Source: an uncultured Bacteroides sp. (GTDB lineage: Bacteria; Bacteroidota; Bacteroidia; Bacteroidales; Bacteroidaceae). Taken from it: a DNA stretch of 7,722 bases. The stretch covers positions 1 through 7,722 of the forward strand of contig CAJJYX010000157.1 of NCBI GenBank assembly GCA_905197435.1, written 5' to 3'. The translations under genes were made by a program, and so were the position numbers. Below are positions 5,344-7,722 of the stretch, piece by piece; the first letter of the stretch is position 1; every line of letters starts with the position of its first letter. The notes below the pieces were generated by a model. The model ran no database searches. It was not told the DNA's origin and was given only the letters and a program-made list of their open reading frames with translations.

Positions 5344-6249
5344 CTATTTGAAAACCTGTAGCATAGGGCGTCCTATCCATACTTGTGGCTGTTTCAGCCC
5401 GAAGATATGGGCGATGGTGGATGCAACGTCATATTGCATCATGCTTTCGTGGAATTCTCCCCCTTGCTTTATATTCTTTCCGGAGATGATGAAGGGAGTC
5501 TGCATCTCCTGCATGCTCTTGCCGCCATGTCCTTTTTCAATGCCGCCGTGGTCGGCAGTAACGATGAAGATGGTTTCTTTCAGCATGCCTGCATCCGTGA
5601 CGGCCTGGATGATGCGACCCACATAGCCGTCCAGCTCTTTCAACTTCGCATAGTATTCGGGTGTGTCGTGTCCGGCTTGATGGCCTACGTGGTCCGGATT
5701 GTCGAAGCAGACGGCAAGTAGGGCCGGATGTTTCTCTTTAATGTATTCCTCTGCCATGCCGCACAGTGCTTCGGGATATTTGTTGTAGTCGGGGGCTTGC
5801 GCATGGTGGCTCAGCGAAAGGGTGTCTACCAGATACTTGATGCCGTCCCATTCGTACAGGCAGCCGATTTCCGCTTCCGGCCGGGCGTCACGCAGCAGTT
5901 GGAAGATGGTAGGGAATATGCCGTGTTCGTTCAGTGCGCGTGACGGCAGTTCGGGCGTTTTGGATCCCCATTGCGTATATCCGTGCAGTTCGGGACCCGC
6001 CCCCATAAACATGGATGCCCAGTTGATGGCACTGGAAGAGGGCAGGGCAGACCGTTTCTCCAGGGTATAGGAACCGTTTGCCATGAGTTGCTTGATATGG
6101 GGAATTTCCGCTTTGAGTACACTATAGGCACCCCAGCCGTCCAAACCGATTAAAACGACGTGTTTTGCCTTCCCCTTTGCGTTACAGGGAATTGAAAACA
6201 GGCATACAGCGATAAGGGCAAGGAACAAGGAATAAATAGGTTTCTGCAT
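5344..6249 (-). CDS. Exported alkaline-phosphatase-superfamily phosphodiesterase / nucleotide pyrophosphatase-like protein
   Basis: A 301-residue protein with a Sec signal peptide (hydrophobic stretch to about residue 20, likely cut after PCNA, residue 24), so probably periplasmic. Metal-site motifs of the alkaline phosphatase superfamily appear in order: LIGLDGWG with Asp37; SALPSSSAINW (67-77) holding the probable nucleophile Ser or Thr-equivalent; DNPDHVGH (183-190) with Asp186 and His190; TADHGG (231-236) with Asp233 and His234; and GHGG with His241. The spacing fits the NPP/type I phosphodiesterase group better than sulfatases, because the CxPSR sulfatase signature is absent. The likely role is hydrolysis of phosphodiesters or phosphomonoesters in the periplasm; the exact substrate cannot be read. 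The expected nucleophile position contains serines rather than the usual Thr of many NPPs. The gene is probably monocistronic, with its own -7 element 30 bases upstream. Confidence 0.88.
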   Translation of the reverse strand: MQKPIYSLFLALIAVCLFSIPCNAKGKAKHVVLIGLDGWGAYSVLKAEIPHIKQLMANGSYTLEKRSALPSSSAINWASMFMGAGPELHGYTQWGSKTPELPSRALNEHGIFPTIFQLLRDARPEAEIGCLYEWDGIKYLVDTLSLSHHAQAPDYNKYPEALCGMAEEYIKEKHPALLAVCFDNPDHVGHQAGHDTPEYYAKLKELDGYVGRIIQAVTDAGMLKETIFIVTADHGGIEKGHGGKSMQEMQTPFIISGKNIKQGGEFHESMMQYDVASTIAHIFGLKQPQVWIGRPMLQVFK

Positions 6250-6278
6250 ATCTCTTTAGTTTTATTGTTAACATGAAG

Positions 6279-6286
6279 CAAAGTTA
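6279..6286 (-). promoter_or_regulatory. -7 promoter element of the phosphodiesterase gene
   Basis: On the minus strand this is TAACTTTG, a full match to TAnnTTTG, 30 bases upstream of the ATG at 6249. The transcript would start near 6272, giving a short leader. A TTGC at 6310-6313 could be a weak -33 element but lies 23 bases upstream, slightly further than usual. Confidence 0.6.
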
Positions 6287-6336
6287 CGGGAAATGTGCCG
6301 GATTTTAGTGCAATATCGTACATAATCCGGCAAGCT

Positions 6337-6927
6337 TCATAATATAGCTTCGTCCTTTTGCAGCCGTTGCATGCTGAATTCGCACCCGCAATACTGCTGG
6401 TTGTAGAAATCATATTCTTTCAGCAACTGGTTGCGCCGCTCCTGAAGTCCGCCTTTCCGCCAATTCTGTTCCCAGAAGAGGGTACCCGGATAGTGTGCGG
6501 CGGCACGGCGTCCTGCTTCATTGATCTGTTCCAGACTTTTCCAACGCGAAGAGGCAAGGGTAGTGGTAAATACGGAAAAGCCATGTCCGGAGGCATAGCG
6601 GGCAGTCTCCGTCAGGCGCAGGGTGAAGCACTTCAGGCAACGGCTGCCCCGTTCCGGTTCATTTTCCAATCCTTGCATGGTGTGCAGCCAGTGTGCATGA
6701 TTGTAGTCTGCATCGATGAAATCGAGGTTTTGAGACGTTACAAAGCGAATGGCTTCCTGCTTTCTTATTTCATATTCTTCTTGCGGATAGATGTTGGGAT
6801 TACAGTAAAACACAGTAGGGCGGATGCCGTTTGCCAGCATACATTCGATGATGGCAGAGGAACAGGGAGCGCAGCAGGAATGTAGTAGAACCCTGTTCTC
6901 ACCGTTGGGAGTTTGAATTTTCAGCAT
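6337..6927 (-). CDS. queH: Epoxyqueuosine reductase QueH
   Basis: Last step of queuosine tRNA modification: reduction of epoxyqueuosine to queuosine at the wobble position of GUN-anticodon tRNAs, using an iron-sulfur centre in the cytoplasm. The QueH (former DUF208) cysteine pattern is complete: LLHSCCAPCSS (Cys18, Cys19, Cys22), EPERGSRCLKC (Cys97, Cys100) and YCGC followed by S (Cys180, Cys182). I chose the ATG at 6927 (196 residues); an upstream in-frame TTG at 6945 would add six residues but lies in the terminator stem of the upstream gene. The chain is of usual QueH length and needs no cobalamin, unlike the alternative enzyme QueG. I saw no preQ1 riboswitch-like structure in the 91 bases upstream. 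It follows uxuA but is likely separate, given the terminator between them. Stop at 6337-6339. Confidence 0.95.
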   Translation of the reverse strand: MLKIQTPNGENRVLLHSCCAPCSSAIIECMLANGIRPTVFYCNPNIYPQEEYEIRKQEAIRFVTSQNLDFIDADYNHAHWLHTMQGLENEPERGSRCLKCFTLRLTETARYASGHGFSVFTTTLASSRWKSLEQINEAGRRAAAHYPGTLFWEQNWRKGGLQERRNQLLKEYDFYNQQYCGCEFSMQRLQKDEAIL

Positions 6928-6943
6928 ATCAATTGGGGTATTC

Positions 6944-6991
6944 AAAGAAAGCCACTCGCCTGCAATATGATTGCAATTGAATGGCTTCTTT
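6944..6991 (-). terminator. Intrinsic terminator of uxuA
   Basis: On the minus strand, AAAGAAGCCAT (6991-6981) pairs with GTGGCTTTCTTT (6955-6944) with one bulged T and one G-T pair. Inside them is a second perfect stem, TGCAAT and ATTGCA (6961-6975) around a three-base loop. A T-rich tract (TTTCTTT) closes the structure. It starts 27 bases after the uxuA stop, a typical place. The A-rich and T-rich ends mean it might also act in the other direction. Pairing was checked by eye, not folded. Confidence 0.5.
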
Positions 6992-7018
6992 TCAGTATGT
7001 ATTTCTAAAGGATCTCTC

Positions 7019-7722
7019 TTACTCGAACAATGACTTGGCGATTCCCATTTCCAGGCCTCTCAGTTCTGCCAGTCCTCTCAAACGGCCGATGCAGGAGTAT
7101 CCCGGATTGGTTTTCTTCTTCAGGTCGTCTACCATCTGGTGGCCGTGGTCGGGACGCATAGGAATGGATACTTGTCTTTTTTGCTGTAATTCGAGGAAAG
7201 CTTTCATAACGTGGTACATGTCTACATCACCTTCCAGGTGGTTGGCTTCGTAGAAATTACCTTCTGCATCGCGCTGTGTGCTGCGGAAGTGTACGAAGTT
7301 AATGCGGTCACCGAATTGTTTCATCATACCTTCCAGATCGTTGGAACTGCTGACTCCGAGAGAACCGGTACAGAGACAAAGACCATTGCTCTTATTAGGA
7401 ACAGCGTCAATCAATGCCTGGAAATCGGCAGCACTGCTCATGATACGCGGCAATCCAAGGATAGAACAAGGAGGATCGTCCGGATGGATAACCAACTCTA
7501 CACCGGCTTCATCGGCAACAGGAGTGATTTCTTGCAGAAAATAAATCAGGTTGGCACGCAACTTTTCCGGAGTGATGTCTTTATAGCGATCAAGCTCTTG
7601 CTGGAATTGTTCCAGTGTGAAGCTCTCTTCCGAACCGGGCAGTCCGGCAATCATGTTGCGAACGAGTAGTTGCTTGTCGGCATCCGTCATTTGTTCGAAG
7701 CGGGCTTTTGCCTTTGCTTTTT
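7019..7722 (-). CDS. uxuA: Mannonate dehydratase UxuA, C-terminal part (5' end outside the window)
   Basis: Mannonate dehydratase removes water from D-mannonate to give 2-keto-3-deoxygluconate, in the cytoplasmic hexuronate (glucuronate) catabolic pathway. The frame is open from the right edge to the TAA at 7021-7019; 233 residues are visible of roughly 390 in the family. Conserved elements, counted from the internal Met codon at 7690: [10 protein letters not shown] (11-20), HPDDPP (69-74), CLCTGS (105-110) with the metal-binding Cys, HFRSTQR (134-140) and RPDHGHQM (179-186) with metal-binding Asp and His residues. The end [18 protein letters not shown] region is also typical. The metal is usually Mn(II) or Fe(II). 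It is followed by a probable terminator, so it would be the last gene of its unit; an upstream uxuB or a uronate transporter would be expected beyond the edge but is not seen. Confidence 0.96.
   Translation of the reverse strand, partial: KAKAKARFEQMTDADKQLLVRNMIAGLPGSEESFTLEQFQQELDRYKDITPEKLRANLIYFLQEITPVADEAGVELVIHPDDPPCSILGLPRIMSSAADFQALIDAVPNKSNGLCLCTGSLGVSSSNDLEGMMKQFGDRINFVHFRSTQRDAEGNFYEANHLEGDVDMYHVMKAFLELQQKRQVSIPMRPDHGHQMVDDLKKKTNPGYSCIGRLRGLAELRGLEMGIAKSLFE

Noticed and set aside
6358..6885. Plus-strand frame of 175 codons opposite queH
   Set aside because: Antisense to a gene with the full QueH cysteine pattern; no independent motif.
6928..7018. preQ1 riboswitch upstream of queH
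   Set aside because: No C-rich loop and A-rich tail arrangement typical of a preQ1 aptamer is visible; the structure there is better explained as the uxuA terminator.

Overview
This window looks like chromosomal DNA from a gut Bacteroides or a close relative. Four things suggest this: promoter -7 elements of the Bacteroides TAnnTTTG type, AT-rich intergenic DNA carrying short TAATGTG and GATAATT direct repeats, a start region without a clear Shine-Dalgarno sequence, and proteins of recognisable Bacteroidales type (short QueH, uronate-pathway UxuA, a SIS-only sugar isomerase next to a PfkB kinase). The content is mostly housekeeping and carbohydrate metabolism. I see no phage, insertion sequence, CRISPR array, tRNA or rRNA, and no convincing new multi-gene system.

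Layout, left to right. Positions 1-879 (minus) hold the N-terminal part of a DEAD-box RNA helicase. At about 190-204 it switches, without losing frame, into a fragment that reads as the C-terminal domain of a Gfo/Idh/MocA-type oxidoreductase, so the left end looks chimeric. Positions 1058-2243 (minus) hold a two-gene operon of unknown function. The first gene encodes a lipoprotein that is broken by a frameshift. The second encodes a small secreted protein, and the two overlap by four bases. Positions 2435-3957 (minus) hold a SIS-domain sugar-phosphate isomerase overlapped by a PfkB-family sugar kinase. A divergent promoter region (3958-4080) separates them from a plus-strand M16 zinc peptidase (4081-5328). 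That gene converges, with a 15-bp gap, on an exported alkaline-phosphatase-superfamily phosphodiesterase (5344-6249, minus). Then come QueH (6337-6927, minus) and the C-terminal 60% of UxuA (7019 to the right edge, minus). A good intrinsic terminator lies between uxuA and queH.

Functionally, the only pairs that clearly work together are the isomerase and kinase (overlapping genes, likely one sugar-phosphate route) and the lipoprotein and secreted protein (coupled genes, both in the envelope). UxuA belongs to hexuronate catabolism, QueH to queuosine tRNA modification, and the helicase to RNA remodelling. The M16 peptidase and the phosphodiesterase are independent units. The two most noteworthy observations are the apparent helicase/oxidoreductase chimera at the left edge and the single-base frameshift in the lipoprotein gene.
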